Shown piece after piece: positions 42,965-51,050 of a stretch of 64,000 nucleotides of DNA (position 1 is its first letter; every line of letters starts with the position of its first letter). The stretch comes from Peptoniphilus_A hominis (lineage in GTDB: Bacteria; Bacillota; Clostridia; Tissierellales; Peptoniphilaceae), in contig NZ_JBBMFO010000003.1 in NCBI RefSeq assembly GCF_040096015.1, positions 1-64,000 of the forward strand, read 5' to 3'. The notes under the pieces were generated by a model. The model made no database searches. It was given only the letters and a program-made list of their open reading frames with translations, and was not told where the DNA came from. Both the position numbers and the translations under genes were made by a program.

Positions 42965-44347
42965 ATGAAAAAATTTTGTAAAATCTTTTCTGTCATTTTG
43001 TTGGCGACAAGTCTTTTGATTCCAAGTTCAGTCCTGGCATCTGAAAGAAATGATAAAATTGATGCTTTAAAAAGTTCTGGCGTGGTGAAGGGTTATCCTG
43101 ATGGAAGTCTTGGTCTAGATAAAAACATTACTCGTGCAGAAATTGCTGTTGTCCTTACGCAAATAAAGGGCGTAAATGCCAAGGCTAGTGGCAAGCAAGT
43201 TTTTAAGGACCTAGACATGGATCATTGGGCTAGGTCCTATGTTGAAGCTGCCTGTCAAATAAAAAATCCACAAGGCATTCCTGCCCTTGCTGGCTATCCT
43301 GACGGAAGTTTTAAAGCTTCTAATAATATTACCTATGCTGAAATTCTAAAAATTTTAGTTGCTGCCAACAAAGCTGACTTGACAAGTTCTGATGTGGATA
43401 AGGCAACATGGCCATCTTCATGGATAAATTGGGCAAATTCCATGGGAATTATTGGACCAAATAGTGGCATTGGAAATTTTAATCCCAATGATTATGCTCC
43501 TCGTGGCGATGTATTCGTCATGATTTTTAATTCTTTATCAAATGAAGGCAAGCCTTCACAGTTAAATTCCTTGGAAAATTCTAAAAAGAATGCAAAGGAA
43601 ACAATTGAAATAGACTTACCTGGATATATTGGCACAAATCCATCAGAAAATCCTAATCCTGTTACTAATAATGCTGAAAATAAAAAAACTGCGGGAAAAA
43701 GCAATATGGAAATAATAAATTCCTTTAACAATGGCGAAAGTTTTAACCACGATAGATTTCATCAAGAGTTTTTGGCTCTGGTAAATGCAGACCGTCAAAA
43801 ATTAGGTCTCAATCCTCTTAGCTGGGCTGATGACTTAGATAGGGGATGCATTGCTCGTTCTGAAGAGCTGGCAAAATATGGTTCCATTACTGTCAACGGA
43901 AGGAGTCATGTTCGCTTAGATGGAAGCAAGTGGGACACAGCTGTCGACTATTTAGAGTCCCAGCTTAAAACAACTACTCGTGGAGAAAATCTCGCCAATC
44001 TGGCTTATTCCTATAGCGGCGATGAAATGATGGCAGATCTTAATAAAATATTGACTGATGAAAGGGCTATGGCAGAAAAGTTTTATACAAATTGGTGGAA
44101 TTCTCCAGGTCATCGAGACAATATGATGGATCCCAACTATACTTGTCTAAGTGTTCAAGTCCGAGCAAGCAATAATATAAGAAAGGGCGGCCTTGGTAAA
44201 AATAGCTACTTTATTGTTGGGACAACTCTTTTTAGGGGAGACTATAGGGACTATGGCAAGAAAAATGACTTTGGCGATGACAATGGCTTTGGGAACTTTA
44301 ACGGCTTTGATGGCTTTGGAAATAGTAAATACTATATAGAACATTGA
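42965..44347 (+). CDS. Secreted SLH-CAP domain protein
   Basis: 460 residues: signal peptide (MKKFCKIFSVILLATSLLIPSSVLA), SLH repeats (about 30-195; GYPDGSLGLDKNITRAEIA..., GYPDGSFKASNNITYAEIL..., FNPNDYAPRGDVFVMI), a low-complexity linker rich in Asn, Lys and Pro, and a CAP/SCP domain (about 265-425; FLALVNADRQKLGLNPLSW, GENLANLAYS, WWNSPGHRDNMMDPNY). It ends in an unusual Phe-Gly-Asp-Asn tail (DFGDDNGFGNFNGFDGFG). Wall-anchored; CAP proteins have varied, often unknown roles. SD AAGGAG. Confidence 0.88.
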   Translation: MKKFCKIFSVILLATSLLIPSSVLASERNDKIDALKSSGVVKGYPDGSLGLDKNITRAEIAVVLTQIKGVNAKASGKQVFKDLDMDHWARSYVEAACQIKNPQGIPALAGYPDGSFKASNNITYAEILKILVAANKADLTSSDVDKATWPSSWINWANSMGIIGPNSGIGNFNPNDYAPRGDVFVMIFNSLSNEGKPSQLNSLENSKKNAKETIEIDLPGYIGTNPSENPNPVTNNAENKKTAGKSNMEIINSFNNGESFNHDRFHQEFLALVNADRQKLGLNPLSWADDLDRGCIARSEELAKYGSITVNGRSHVRLDGSKWDTAVDYLESQLKTTTRGENLANLAYSYSGDEMMADLNKILTDERAMAEKFYTNWWNSPGHRDNMMDPNYTCLSVQVRASNNIRKGGLGKNSYFIVGTTLFRGDYRDYGKKNDFGDDNGFGNFNGFDGFGNSKYYIEH

Positions 44348-44348
44348 T

Positions 44349-44396
44349 AAAACAACCCCCAAGATTATGTTTATTATAATCTTTGGGGGTTGTTTT
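44349..44396. terminator. Symmetric terminator between the SLH-CAP gene and citX
   Basis: Arms AACAACCCCCAAGATTAT and ATAATCTTTGGGGGTTGTT with a single-base bulge; T-runs on both strands. Confidence 0.92.
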
Positions 44397-44400
44397 ATTC

Positions 44401-44916
44401 TCATTCACTTTTTAAAATTTCTCTTACTTTTTCCTTTAACTCATCTAGGCTGTGCCTTTCTTCCTTGATGCAGGTTCTTGCTATGTCCTCGCATATTATG
44501 CACTTTCTCTCAGGAAGATTTAAGCTTGACCTTGATATTTGTTTAAAGTCCCTGTCGTAGATGTCTATGTCGAGAAGTCTTCCGCCAAGGCTCTCTTCTT
44601 CAAGCTCAATCATTTTTTCCTTTATAAATTTTCCTTCATCATCAATGACTGCAAGGTATTCCATTCCAGTTTTTAGGTTTTGATATTCTTCAAATATAAT
44701 TTTTATTTCATTTTCTTCTAAAATTTTTTGAATCTTTTTTATATATTTTTCATGAAAAGACAATGCCTCATGAAAATTTTTTTCTTCGCCAGGAATATTT
44801 AGCATAAAGGATAGGACTGGCAAGTCATATTTTTCCGTCAAAGCTTTTATCTTGTAATATCTCTCTTCCTTTGCCTCAAGCATTTCTCTCATGGCAATAA
44901 TTTTAGAGTCTTTCAT
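44401..44916 (-). CDS. citX: Holo-ACP synthase for citrate lyase
   Basis: Attaches the phosphoribosyl-dephospho-CoA prosthetic group to CitD. 171 residues; family hallmarks GRLLDIDIYD, ISRSSLNLPERKCIICEDIARTC and the final RHSLDEL. It overlaps the end of citC by 14 bases and is last in citG-citC-citX. A related decayed fragment lies 1.6 kb away. Confidence 0.9.
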   Translation of the reverse strand: MKDSKIIAMREMLEAKEERYYKIKALTEKYDLPVLSFMLNIPGEEKNFHEALSFHEKYIKKIQKILEENEIKIIFEEYQNLKTGMEYLAVIDDEGKFIKEKMIELEEESLGGRLLDIDIYDRDFKQISRSSLNLPERKCIICEDIARTCIKEERHSLDELKEKVREILKSE

Positions 44917-45895
44917 TTATTATCCTCTGCCCTTCCTCTGATTTTAGTGCCACAATTGTGGCATCAGCCAAGTACTTATAGGCTTCTTCAAATTTTCTCT
45001 CTTTTAAAAGTTTTCTAACTCTTGATGCAGAAATTACTTGGCCGCCGCTTTCTATCCTAGGAATTTCTACCAGCTCAACTCCATAATTTGGCAAGATTTT
45101 TTTCATTGTGTCATTGTAATTTTTTGTCACCAGGTCTTTATCTTCTGTGCCCACAAATCTTTTTTTTATGTTTAGGGCTTTTACAAAGTAGCTTCCAAAA
45201 ATTTTTGTGTCAAGTTCTGAATAAGCCTTTAAAACTGTCTTTTCGTCCTTGTAAAAATAGGTTGGGAAGGTGTTTTTTGAAATGATGTAGTCGTTGCCCC
45301 TGTGAAGAATTACATTGTCAAACTTTGAAACTTCTTCTGCCACGATTTTATATCGAAATTCATAGGGAAAAGTTGACCCATCTTCTTCCACCATAAAGAC
45401 GTGGAGGAGGTCTGTCATTTTTCTCGCCTCTTCAATTAAGTAGAGGTGACCCTTGGTCATGGGGTTGGCGTTTATTACTATTGCCCCAGACTCCCTATCA
45501 TCTTCCATGCTTTTTAAAATTTTATGAAGTTCTTCAATTTTATTGTCAAGGAGCGCCACATCTTCTGTCTCTTCCACAAGAGAAAAGCCGAAGTCTGAAA
45601 ATATTTTTATATTTTTTGGCTTTGTGAATATAAAGAGGTGCCTTTCGCCCCTTTCATACTGATAATCTATTAGCCTTGTTATAATTGCGTTGGTTATTCC
45701 CATGCCCTGGTAGTTCTCGTCAATGGCAAAGCACTTTAATACTCTTCCAGCAGCTGAACCTGTGCCCACAATTTTGTCACCATCAAAGGCAGCAAGAGTG
45801 TAGTCCACATCCTTTTCGTAATTAATGTCAAAGCCCTTTAAAAATTTTTCAATATTCTTTTTTTCGAATTTCATCACTTGTCTGTAATCAATCAA
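44903..45895 (-). CDS. citC: [Citrate (pro-3S)-lyase] ligase
   Basis: Acetylates the citrate lyase prosthetic group with acetate and ATP, activating the enzyme. 330 residues: an N-terminal GNAT-like domain (about 1-125; GTGSAAGRVLKCFAIDENYQG) and a nucleotidyltransferase domain with NANPMTKGHLYLIEEA and the ISASRVRKLL motif. Starts at TTG 45895 with SD GGAGG, overlapping citG by 8 bases. Confidence 0.93.
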   Translation of the reverse strand: MIDYRQVMKFEKKNIEKFLKGFDINYEKDVDYTLAAFDGDKIVGTGSAAGRVLKCFAIDENYQGMGITNAIITRLIDYQYERGERHLFIFTKPKNIKIFSDFGFSLVEETEDVALLDNKIEELHKILKSMEDDRESGAIVINANPMTKGHLYLIEEARKMTDLLHVFMVEEDGSTFPYEFRYKIVAEEVSKFDNVILHRGNDYIISKNTFPTYFYKDEKTVLKAYSELDTKIFGSYFVKALNIKKRFVGTEDKDLVTKNYNDTMKKILPNYGVELVEIPRIESGGQVISASRVRKLLKERKFEEAYKYLADATIVALKSEEGQRIINERL

Positions 45896-46712
45896 TGTAA
45901 TCCTCCAATAGATAAAAATAAAGACTTAAAATTAAAAAGTCGGCACAGCCACCTGGACTTAAGTTTCTACTTTTAAAGTCTCCATTAATTTTTTCAATCT
46001 CCCTCATGCCCTCTGAAGTCATGTAAAGTTTGTTCGCAAGGACATAGTTGGCGCGGTCTTTTAAAAATTCAAGTCCTTCCAGTCCGCCCCTCTTTATAAT
46101 ATTTGAGTCCTCAATAAAGGTCATGTAATAATAAAGGGTGCCTGTAAGAGCGTAGTCAAAGTTCACTTCTTTTTCAGCCTTCTTCAAAAATTCTAAACCG
46201 AGAAGGGCCTTTGCAAAGCCCTCTTCAGCCTCTTCTCTTATGCCCTTAACACCGTACTTTTTAAAATTTTCTTCCCCATGACTTGTGGCAGATTTTTTAT
46301 TTAATTCACCAGTAATTCCCCTGTTTAAATAAGAAACTCTAGCAATAATTTTTTCAAAGGAAAATTTTTCTTTTTTTATTTCTATGGCAGTAGCATATAC
46401 CATAAGCCCCAGAGAAAAAATAATTCCTTTGTGGGTGTTGGCACCAGCTGTGGCCCTTTTCATCTTCTCCTCATAAATTACGCCAAATTTTCTGAGCTCT
46501 TTATAGTCTTCGCCTGTCGACTTTTCACCAAGCTCATAGGCAATTTTAAAGTAGTCGTGAAGAACTAAAGCTGAATTTATAAAATCTATGTAATCCATGT
46601 CCACGTGGGCACCCTGATCTATTAAAGTGACAAGCCCAGGCTTTGGGCTGAGGGACACTTCATAGATGAGCGCATAGGTGGACAGTCTCGCAATAATATC
46701 TGAATTTATCAT
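45888..46712 (-). CDS. citG: Triphosphoribosyl-dephospho-CoA synthase
   Basis: Makes the precursor of the citrate lyase prosthetic group from ATP and dephospho-CoA. 274 residues with EVSLSPKPGLVTLIDQGAHVDMDY, RATAGANTHKGIIFSLG and NLSPGGCADFLILSLYFY. First gene of the citGCX operon; SD GGAGG, with TATAAT 15-20 bases further upstream. Confidence 0.92.
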   Translation of the reverse strand: MINSDIIARLSTYALIYEVSLSPKPGLVTLIDQGAHVDMDYIDFINSALVLHDYFKIAYELGEKSTGEDYKELRKFGVIYEEKMKRATAGANTHKGIIFSLGLMVYATAIEIKKEKFSFEKIIARVSYLNRGITGELNKKSATSHGEENFKKYGVKGIREEAEEGFAKALLGLEFLKKAEKEVNFDYALTGTLYYYMTFIEDSNIIKRGGLEGLEFLKDRANYVLANKLYMTSEGMREIEKINGDFKSRNLSPGGCADFLILSLYFYLLEDYID

Positions 46713-46839
46713 AAAGCCTCCAATTTCATTATAATAAATAAAAAAATTTTCATCTACCCTTTATTTTTGTAGGGTCGACAGCTTTATTTTGATAAAAAAT
46801 TTTTAAATTATATTTAATCAAATTTTATGCCACAAAAAA

Positions 46840-46857
46840 ACCGAGGTCGCCCTCGGT
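46840..46857 (-). terminator. Terminator of the hsp20 transcript
   Basis: Minus-strand ACCGAGG-GCGA-CCTCGGT followed by TTTTTT, about 85 bases after the hsp20 stop. Nothing else is seen in 46713-46942 beyond the citG leader. Confidence 0.85.
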
Positions 46858-46942
46858 CTTAAATTATTCTTTTTAGATTATTTATGAATATTCTAATTTG
46901 TACTTATCAAGTTTTAATATTTTCTAAAATTTTATCAAAAGA

Positions 46943-47386
46943 TTATTTAATTTCAATCTTTTTATTTTTCTTTTCTTCAGTTTTTTTAGGAATTGTAATT
47001 TCTAGAATTCCACCTTCAAGCCTTGCAGACATATTTTCTTCGTCTATATCTTTAAAGAACATCCTTCTCATCATCTTTGATGACTTTCTTTCTCTGTGAA
47101 TGTAATTTTTTTCCTTGTTTTCTTCATTAACTTCTTCATTTTTTTCAGCTGAAATTGTAAGTTTGCCTTCCTCAAAGTCTATGTCAATTTCGTCTTTAGA
47201 AAATCCAGGAAGTTCAGCCTCAACTTTGTAGTCCTTGTCTTCGTCAATAACATCAACCTTAAAAGTAGCAGCTCTCATTGCCCTTTGAGGTGTGAAGTCG
47301 TCGTTAAAGAAAGAATCTATCATGTCATAAAAATCATCAAATCTTGTATCTCTCAAATTATTTTTTTCATATGGTCTAATACTCAT
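46943..47386 (-). CDS. Small heat-shock protein, Hsp20/alpha-crystallin family
   Basis: ATP-independent holdase chaperone. 147 residues with an alpha-crystallin domain (about 40-140: FKVDVIDEDKDYKVEAELPGFSKDEIDIDFEEGKLTI) and the A-x-x-x-x-G-I-L-type motif (ARLEGGILEITIPK) near the end, preceded by a short N-terminal arm. Controlled by a consensus promoter overlapped on its downstream side by a CIRCE-like element. Single gene. Confidence 0.94.
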   Translation of the reverse strand: MSIRPYEKNNLRDTRFDDFYDMIDSFFNDDFTPQRAMRAATFKVDVIDEDKDYKVEAELPGFSKDEIDIDFEEGKLTISAEKNEEVNEENKEKNYIHRERKSSKMMRRMFFKDIDEENMSARLEGGILEITIPKKTEEKKNKKIEIK

Positions 47387-47414
47387 TTAAAAACTCCCCT
47401 TTATATTTAAATTA

Positions 47415-47441
47415 TTAGCAGCCGATGAACTCATCTGCTAA
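47415..47441. promoter_or_regulatory. CIRCE-like operator (HrcA site) of hsp20
   Basis: TTAGCAGCC-N9-ATCTGCTAA, with the same 9-9-9 layout as CIRCE (TTAGCACTC-N9-GAGTGCTAA); the outer TTAGCA/TGCTAA are exact, the inner three bases of each arm differ. It starts just downstream of the -10 box. Confidence 0.65.
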
Positions 47442-47449
47442 CTATTTAT

Positions 47450-47478
47450 AGTATAGGACATTGGTCAAAGTATGTCAA
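47450..47478 (-). promoter_or_regulatory. Consensus sigma-A promoter of hsp20
   Basis: TTGACA (47478-47473), 17-base spacer, TATACT (47455-47450) on the minus strand. Confidence 0.8.
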
Positions 47479-47536
47479 TAGTATTTTTGACGTTTTTTGA
47501 CCTTTCTTTAAAAAATTTTTTAAATTTTTTTGCAAA

Positions 47537-47560
47537 AGAAAAAAGAGGGCGAACCCTCTT
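47537..47560 (-). terminator. Terminator after the threonine ammonia-lyase gene
   Basis: Minus-strand AAGAGGG-TTCG-CCCTCTT followed by TTTTCTTTT. Confidence 0.9.
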
Positions 47561-47578
47561 CTCTTTAAGCTAATTTAT

Positions 47579-48787
47579 TTAAAACTGTGTGTCGTTATAA
47601 TTTGCCTTAAATACATAGAAGTCTTGGTTTAGGGCTGTGATTATTTGCTCTTGATGTGCCTTGTCCTTTGTGTCAATAACTAGGTTAACTATCATGGCAT
47701 CAATTGTGTCGCCAACTACATCTATGTTTTGACCAATTTTAACTATATTTGCTCCTTCTCTTTCAAGAAGTTTTGTCATACGAGTCATTTCTCCTGGTTG
47801 GTCATTTAATTTGATCTTAAGTTCCATTCTTCTGTTAGTCTTGTAAAGACCCTTTTCAATAACCTTTGAAACTCTTGTTACATCAATGTTGCCGCCAGAA
47901 AGTACGCAGCAAACTTTTTTGCCCTTGTGGTTGAATTTCTTGTACATCAAGGCTGCTACTGTTGATGCAGCTGCTCCTTCTGTTATAATTTTATTTTTTT
48001 CAAGAAGGGTAAGAATTGCGGATGAAATTTCTCCTTCAGTTACCAATACTATTTCGTCAACATATTCCTTAACTATGTCAAAAGTAAGTTTTCCTGGAGT
48101 TTTTACTGCAATGCCATCGGCAATTGTTGAGCCGCCCTTTACTGTTAAAATTTTTCCCTCTTTAATTGATTCATACATGCTTGGAGATATTTTTGTTTGA
48201 ACTCCAATGATCTTTATGTTAGGGTTGATGCTCTTTGCTGCAAGGGCGATACCAGAAATAAGTCCGCCGCCACCAATTGGCGCAACTATTATGTCTGTGT
48301 CAGGAAGTTTTTCCAAAATTTCAAGTCCAATAGTTCCTTGTCCTGCAATAACTTTTTCATCATCAAAAGGTGCTATAAAAGTGAAGCCTTCTTCCTTGGA
48401 TAGTTTTGCTGCATAAGCTGCTGCGTCATCAAAGGAATCCTTAACAAGTTCTACTTCTGCTCCATAGTTTCTTGTTGCTTGAACCTTGGAAAGTGGTGCA
48501 TGGTATGGCATACAGATTATAGATCTTATTCCTCTTTCAGTTGCTGATTTTGCAACACCTTGAGCGTGGTTACCTGCAGAGCAAGCTACAACACCTTTTT
48601 CTGCTTCTTCGTCAGTAAGAGTTGCAATTTTGTTATAAGCTCCTCTTAGTTTAAAAGAGCCTGTGTCTTGCAAAACTTCTACTTTTAAGTAAACATCTTC
48701 TCCTAGGTTTGGGGCATAAACTACTGGCGTTTCCTTAATGTGACCCTTTAATCTTTCCTTGGCATCATAAATTTCTTTTACATCCAT
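47579..48787 (-). CDS. ilvA: Threonine ammonia-lyase (threonine dehydratase)
   Basis: PLP enzyme converting threonine to 2-oxobutyrate and ammonia. 402 residues: PLP-binding SFKLRGAYNKI, ACSAGNHAQGVA and the glycine loop PIGGGGLISG, then a C-terminal ACT domain (about 330-400; MELKIKLNDQPGEMTRMTKLL). The length with one ACT domain matches the catabolic/TdcB-like group of Firmicutes. Starts 1 base after the DUF951 gene and ends the four-gene cluster. Confidence 0.92.
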   Translation of the reverse strand: MDVKEIYDAKERLKGHIKETPVVYAPNLGEDVYLKVEVLQDTGSFKLRGAYNKIATLTDEEAEKGVVACSAGNHAQGVAKSATERGIRSIICMPYHAPLSKVQATRNYGAEVELVKDSFDDAAAYAAKLSKEEGFTFIAPFDDEKVIAGQGTIGLEILEKLPDTDIIVAPIGGGGLISGIALAAKSINPNIKIIGVQTKISPSMYESIKEGKILTVKGGSTIADGIAVKTPGKLTFDIVKEYVDEIVLVTEGEISSAILTLLEKNKIITEGAAASTVAALMYKKFNHKGKKVCCVLSGGNIDVTRVSKVIEKGLYKTNRRMELKIKLNDQPGEMTRMTKLLEREGANIVKIGQNIDVVGDTIDAMIVNLVIDTKDKAHQEQIITALNQDFYVFKANYNDTQF

Positions 48788-48788
48788 T

Positions 48789-49013
48789 TTATTCTCCTTC
48801 TTTCTTGTGATGGATTATGCTAACAAATTTATCATCTTCTAAAATTTTTCTAACCCTTTTTTCAAAATCCATTCGGCTCATCCAAATGATTCTTTCGCAA
48901 CCTAGGCACTTCAACTTTATGTCGGCACCCTTTCTCACTATCTCCCATTTATTTTCGCCACAGGGATGTCCCTTTTTTAGCGTAACGATGTCACCCAAGT
49001 TATAGTATAGCAT
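48789..49013 (-). CDS. DUF951 family protein
   Basis: About 74 residues with the family pattern YNLGDIVTLKKGHPCGENKWEIVRKGADIKLKCLGCERIIWMSR; the Cys pairs (HPCG, CLGCER) may bind metal. Function unknown. ATG 49013 is chosen for SD GGGAGG 6 bases away; the preceding GTG is less likely. It overlaps the end of mscS, as often seen for this family. Confidence 0.88.
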   Translation of the reverse strand: MLYYNLGDIVTLKKGHPCGENKWEIVRKGADIKLKCLGCERIIWMSRMDFEKRVRKILEDDKFVSIIHHKKEGE

Positions 49014-49878
49014 CACTGTCCTCCCTTTGTATCAATTTATTTCTAATAATTGGCATTTTTATTTTTTCTCTTTGCATAGTTTTTAAAATCTCTGCTCTTA
49101 TTGCATATTCAAGGTCGTATTGGTCGCCCTGCCTTGTATAGTAGACAAGACTCATCATGTAGGCATCCTTGCCATTTTCAGTAACTCCCCAAAGATTTGG
49201 TCCCAGGACCATGTCCTCGTGGTCCCTATATTTTTCTAGGGCTTCCTTTATTTTCTCACTTACAAAGGATGGGTCGCAAGAATTGTCTACATAAAAATCA
49301 ATTCTCGTCCTCACATTTGCCCTTTCCTTGTTGGAGACAATGGAGATATTGCTGTTGGGAATTATGTGAAGAATTTTATTGAAGTCGCGAATCTTTGTAA
49401 CCCTAAGACCCACATCTTCGACTACGCCTTCAATGTCTCCTATCTCAACTAAGTCGCCAACAGAGTACTGGTCCTCAAAGATAATAAAAAATCCATTGAT
49501 GAGGTCCTTCACCAGATTTTGGGCGCCAACACCTATTGCCAGTGAAAAAACACCTAGAGTTGCAAGTATGGGCGCAATGGAAATTTCAAAGACGCTCATG
49601 ATTATTGTTATACCAATAAAAATTAAGACGACTTTTATTATTCTCTTTATTAAATTTGCAACTGTGACAATCCTGTTGTAGGATCCCTTTTCCTTTATCT
49701 TTTCCGAATTTAATTGTCTATTAATAAAACCATCTATAATTTGTAAAATTATAAAAATTCCAATAATTATGGCGGCAACTACAGCAAACCTCTGCCAAGA
49801 GCCAAGTCCACCAAAGGTAGACTGAAGGGCTTTATCAGCTTCATTTGCAACAGCGCTTGTGTTTTTCTCTAAATTCAC
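49000..49878 (-). CDS. mscS: Mechanosensitive channel, MscS family
   Basis: Small-conductance channel relieving turgor on osmotic downshock. 292 residues: three membrane helices, the pore helix LATLGVFSLAIGVGAQNLVKDLINGFFIIFED, the beta domain SVGDLVEIGDIEGVVEDVGLRVTKIRDF and a cytoplasmic C-terminal domain. GTG start overlapping the SD region at the end of the upstream gene. Confidence 0.93.
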   Translation of the reverse strand: MNLEKNTSAVANEADKALQSTFGGLGSWQRFAVVAAIIIGIFIILQIIDGFINRQLNSEKIKEKGSYNRIVTVANLIKRIIKVVLIFIGITIIMSVFEISIAPILATLGVFSLAIGVGAQNLVKDLINGFFIIFEDQYSVGDLVEIGDIEGVVEDVGLRVTKIRDFNKILHIIPNSNISIVSNKERANVRTRIDFYVDNSCDPSFVSEKIKEALEKYRDHEDMVLGPNLWGVTENGKDAYMMSLVYYTRQGDQYDLEYAIRAEILKTMQREKIKMPIIRNKLIQREDSDAIL

Positions 49879-49879
49879 C

Positions 49880-50959
49880 TTACACCTCTTTATAAGTGGT
49901 TTCTATTCTATTTTCATCTTCTCTCACTGTATTTGAATTGACAACGGAATAAAGATTTAGCTCGCCATTTCTAAGGGCGCCAATTAAAAGTCCGTTGATT
50001 TTTATTTTATCAAGAGAGTAGCCAAGTCTCGTGTAAAACTCTCCACGATTTCCTATCTCTCCACCAACATCGCTAGGTCCATAGACATAAATTGAGCCAG
50101 AGACATTTTCCATTTTGTTGACATTGGCTGCAATTATTTTTTTCTCGCCAGGCTTTAGGGCATAATCATACTTGGTGATAATGCCTGAGTGAAGGAGATA
50201 AGTGTCCCTGCCTTCCACTAAAACATCGGAGACATTGGGGATCTTCCCTTCATACTTTTTGCCTGCGTCCATAAACCTATAAATCGCCTTGTCTGTAAGG
50301 GCGAGGACAGACCTCTTGTCCTTTTTCACAAAAAATACTATCTCGTGATTTAAGACCTGACTCTTTTTATTTCCCTTGTGGAGAGAATAAAGAAGAGAAG
50401 AGTAGCCACTGGCGTCATTTTTTATCTCTGCAACAGAAAGATTTTTTGAATCTAAAATGTCGTGAGTTAAAATTTGATTTCCCGTCCTGTAAATTTCTGT
50501 GAGAGTGGAGTCGTTGCCCATTAAGTATAAAATTTCATTATTCTCGTCAACTACATGAAAGATAATATTTGCATTTTCGTAGGAAATATTAAAAACTTCG
50601 CCCTTTACATCAGTTGTAGAAAGGAGCTCGCCCATTTCAGAATACATGTGGACCTTGCCCAAGTCCTTTTCATACAAAAAAGCGTAGTTGTTAGCAAAAA
50701 AGGCCTCAATGTTTTCGTCTTCTCTCTGAATTTTTTTAATTATGTTGCCGTCTCTATCTGTTATGTATAAAACAGGATCAGCCCACAAAAAAACTGACTT
50801 AGATGAAATGGAAAAGTCCTCTATGGGCTCATTGACACTTACACCCTTAAGCCTAACAATGGTTCTGTCCTTGGAAAAATTTTTGTGGTTAAAATATATA
50901 AATCCAAAAAATATTAATAATAAAACTAAAATAATTGCGTGATTTTTCTTTAATTTCAA
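49880..50959 (-). CDS. Membrane-anchored protein, probable beta-propeller, DUF5711-like
   Basis: 359 residues: one N-terminal membrane anchor (AIILVLLLIFFGFIYF), then an extracytoplasmic region with repeating short strands such as LYITDRDGNIIKKIQ, VHMYSEMGELLSTTD and IYRFMDAGKKYEGKI, as in propeller folds. It resembles the DUF5711 family of unknown function, though the assignment is by impression. TTG start with SD GGGAG. It is first in the cluster with mscS, DUF951 and threonine ammonia-lyase. Confidence 0.65.
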   Translation of the reverse strand: MKLKKNHAIILVLLLIFFGFIYFNHKNFSKDRTIVRLKGVSVNEPIEDFSISSKSVFLWADPVLYITDRDGNIIKKIQREDENIEAFFANNYAFLYEKDLGKVHMYSEMGELLSTTDVKGEVFNISYENANIIFHVVDENNEILYLMGNDSTLTEIYRTGNQILTHDILDSKNLSVAEIKNDASGYSSLLYSLHKGNKKSQVLNHEIVFFVKKDKRSVLALTDKAIYRFMDAGKKYEGKIPNVSDVLVEGRDTYLLHSGIITKYDYALKPGEKKIIAANVNKMENVSGSIYVYGPSDVGGEIGNRGEFYTRLGYSLDKIKINGLLIGALRNGELNLYSVVNSNTVREDENRIETTYKEV

Positions 50960-51018
50960 AATATCACTCCCGACTTAATTATAACATTTATAAAATTATT
51001 TTTACATTTTTTTGCAAT

Positions 51019-51044
51019 TAAAAAGAGATGCCGAGACATCTCTT
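51019..51044 (-). terminator. Terminator of the second EamA gene
   Basis: AAGAGATG/CATCTCTT stem followed by TTT and AATT on the minus strand. Confidence 0.8.
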
Positions 51045-51050
51045 AATCCT

